DNA from: Selaginella tamariscina
Lineage: Eukaryota; Streptophyta; Lycopodiopsida; Selaginellales; Selaginellaceae
Length of the DNA: 64,000 nt
NCBI GenBank assembly: GCA_003024785.1
Contig: PUQB01000322.1
Coordinates: 165,159-229,158, forward strand
Reading direction: 5' to 3'
Shown here in pieces: positions 61,877 through 64,000 of this stretch. The first letter of the stretch is position 1; each line of letters starts with the position of its first letter. The notes under the pieces were generated by a model, which was given only the letters and a program-made list of their open reading frames with translations, did not search any database and was not told the origin of the DNA. The translations under genes were made by a program, and so were the position numbers.

Positions 61877-63998
61877 TACATACCGATAAGAAGTTAATGG
61901 ACCTTCATTAGAGTTAATCGCTGCTAAAGTCTCCTGGTTAACTGCGAATAAACCGAGGCGAAGATGTGTGTTTGCGAGCTGCGTAGTAACTACACAATAT
62001 AGATCCAAGTTAAATATACATATCAGCATGTGCATATGTGGAGAGAGAGATAGAGACAGACAGACAGTTGTTATCTCTACATAATGTATGGGTGTAGACT
62101 TAACATACACTTGACACAGACGTTCTATTCAGACAAGCATAGGGAAGCACGCACACGCACAGACACATACGCATACACGAACCTTCCTCCTCTAAATCGG
62201 AGTTTGATAGGTTTCCAACTTCCGCTTTCGCAGCTCTATAGCACGTCAAAGCTCTCTCGTAAAGCCCTTTAGCTTCAAGAATGTATTTATCCTACATGCA
62301 CGCACAAAAACACAAACACCATTAACTTATGCATTGTGTGTCATGTATGAATAAATAATTTATATATAAAATTATATCCACTTATACATATATTATACAC
62401 ACATATATACATATACATACGCTTCGGCCGAAACGACTGACAGAGATCCACGCGACGAGCTTTTCAGCAGAGCACCTAAGTGCATGTCCCAAATTGCAGT
62501 TGATGAGTACCACATTTGTAGAATCACCCACGGCTTCGAAGGCCCTAATTGCAGTTTTGTATGCTGTTTCAGCCAGGTTTAAGTCTTCTGAGGCCAGTAT
62601 TAAACGAGCTAGCTCATTACATGCCCAACCTTTCTTTCTAATTGCTGCCTCTAACTCATAGCATCTGAAGAAAATCTGATAGTAAGTCTGCAAGTGTGAT
62701 ACATACATACATATACATATACGTGAAGCTTTATATACGTTAATAAACACACACACACACACACACACATTTAAAATAGCTATCAAAGATGAACCATATT
62801 TGACTTTACTTATTAATTACACCACTGGTATATGATGCTATAGACACACAATAAATATGTTTGTTATACATGAAAACGTTTACACAGGTATAAGCACTGT
62901 GGGACTTTATAGATAGCACTACTATACATGTCTTAATTGTAAAAGTATGTCCTTTACCTATTTGAATACTTTCATTAACTATCGGTGATACATTACATTA
63001 CTGAATTGCTGATTAATTAGTTAATGAAGTACTTAATTCTAATTACTTATTAGCTTACATGTGTTGGTTCTCCTTTCGGGAAGCTCCATGTATATCTGTT
63101 AATGCGTAGATTGAAGCATCATAGCAATCAACGGCTGCTAGGAAGTTTGTCTTCAGATCTTTCGTGAGCACTCTTTGCAAGTGAAAACACACATGGTTCC
63201 TACACACTTGCCTGTAAATGTATGTATATATCCGTTAGACTTTATATGTATATAAGGTGCACATTTATTTGTAATATATTGGTGTGTCCATAACTATACT
63301 GATATATCATATTTTTACTATCTACTTACCTGTAACCCTCGTCGTGAGCATTTTCTTCGTTAATGGCGGCAATTTTTCCATCCTTTTTGTTCTTTGAGCC
63401 CTGCTTGTAACCCTGTATAAACCGTATACAAATATTATACAAACATATAAGATGTATACAAAATAAAATTTATACATAAATGCAAAAATGTAACTTAATT
63501 AAATTAAGATAAATTTGCACACCTTGGATCTCTCAACGTCTCCTCCATTTGTAGTAGTAGGTTTGTTATCTTTCTTGCTTTTCGAGCCTTTATGACTCTG
63601 CAGTAACATATAGGTTTAATCCACTTCTCTCTCATATTAATATACATGATTTTTAGTATCTTATCTATACAGCCAATGTATCTGTATTATATACAGACAG
63701 ATCATAATATCGATATTATAGATACCTCGTGTTTTTCATCTTGGACATGGGAGTCACCACCTTTACCAACTTTTTTGTGCTTGGAGGAATTCCTAGATGA
63801 CGTGATCGCATCGTAGCCGCTGCTACTGGTCGCACTGCTGCTGCTACTAGCCCTATCCATGTGACACGTGCAGTCGCTCTCACTACACACTCCGCATCCC
63901 GGCTTCTCACCTACATACAGATTTCCAAGAACATATATACATACATACACATCAAACGTTTTGTGTACTATAAATCGATGCGCACACACAACACACAC
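60179..63998 (-). CDS. TPR-containing EDRF1-like protein, 3' part (runs off the right edge)
   Basis: Nine exons in the window: 63910-63726, 63597-63523, 63412-63330, 63211-63059, 62664-62421, 62291-62183, 61989-61884, 61468-61123, 60477-60179. The upstream part is outside. A Lys/Ser-rich low-complexity linker (SSSSSATSSSG, KGSKSKKD, GSKNKKDGK) is followed by helical tetratrico-like repeats: GWACNELARLILASEDLNLA, INCNLGHALRC, YERALTCYRAAK, QIGCHLEKCLSIL, HHLRKSLQYY. These resemble the C-terminal TPR part of plant proteins annotated as erythroid differentiation-related factor 1-like; their function is poorly known. Phases are consistent until the last exon, which is one base short (299 nt) near AACAACACAGGG at about 60320 before the ending DLYAFWTTHESS. 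Another TPR family is the alternative. Confidence 0.65.
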
Positions 63999-64000
63999 AC

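Overview
The window is nuclear DNA from a land plant. The genes are split by many short AT-rich introns with canonical GT/AG sites. The recognisable products are plant ones: a plastid-type pyruvate dehydrogenase E2, a pentatricopeptide repeat (PPR) protein, a U-box/armadillo ubiquitin ligase, a PELP1/RIX1 ribosome-biogenesis protein and a TPR protein resembling EDRF1. The background is about 70% AT, rich in (TA)n, (GT)n, (GA)n and GATA microsatellites, and holds Ty3, Ty1/copia and Helitron debris. The PPR protein is built of long runs of 31-residue repeats of the kind abundant in lycophytes and bryophytes, so a non-seed plant is my best guess; I cannot name the species.

Layout. 1-1.7 kb: gag-only LTR retroelement remnant on the minus strand. 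1.7-5.6 kb: AT-rich spacer, one possible small membrane-protein gene (4794-5210) and a 125-bp foldback element with a 6-bp target duplication. 6.0-10.7 kb: a gene cluster with a Cys-rich type I membrane protein (+), a PPR gene (-) and the plastid E2 gene (+); the last two are head to head about 130 bp apart. 10.9-17.5 kb: a decayed Ty3/gypsy element (-) with both LTRs, its gag split by a 1.7-kb non-coding repeat. 17.7-25.6 kb: the 20-exon PELP1/RIX1 gene (+), starting 150 bp from the 5' LTR. 25.6-37.8 kb: a degenerate tandem array whose units run from the last codons of the PELP1 gene to the first exon of the next gene. 37.85-38.6 kb: a small coiled-coil gene. 41-42 kb: a candidate secreted signalling peptide, a long hairpin and tRNA-Arg(ACG). 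43.4-47.5 kb: Helitron helicase and second Ty3 remnants, containing another copy of the 1.7-kb repeat in inverse orientation. 49.2 kb: a cysteine-rich secreted peptide. 50.6-59.1 kb: a 19-exon U-box/ARM gene (-). 60.2-64 kb: the 3' part of an EDRF1-like TPR gene (-), running off the right edge.

Almost every conserved gene is interrupted by one reading-frame slip of a single nucleotide, several at homopolymers, while flanking protein similarity and all other exon phases are intact. This pattern fits uncorrected long-read indels better than independent pseudogene formation. The genes do not form an operon or pathway. The most unusual structure is the tandemly amplified spacer at 25.6-37.8 kb, which carries repeated exon-like cassettes with splice sites.
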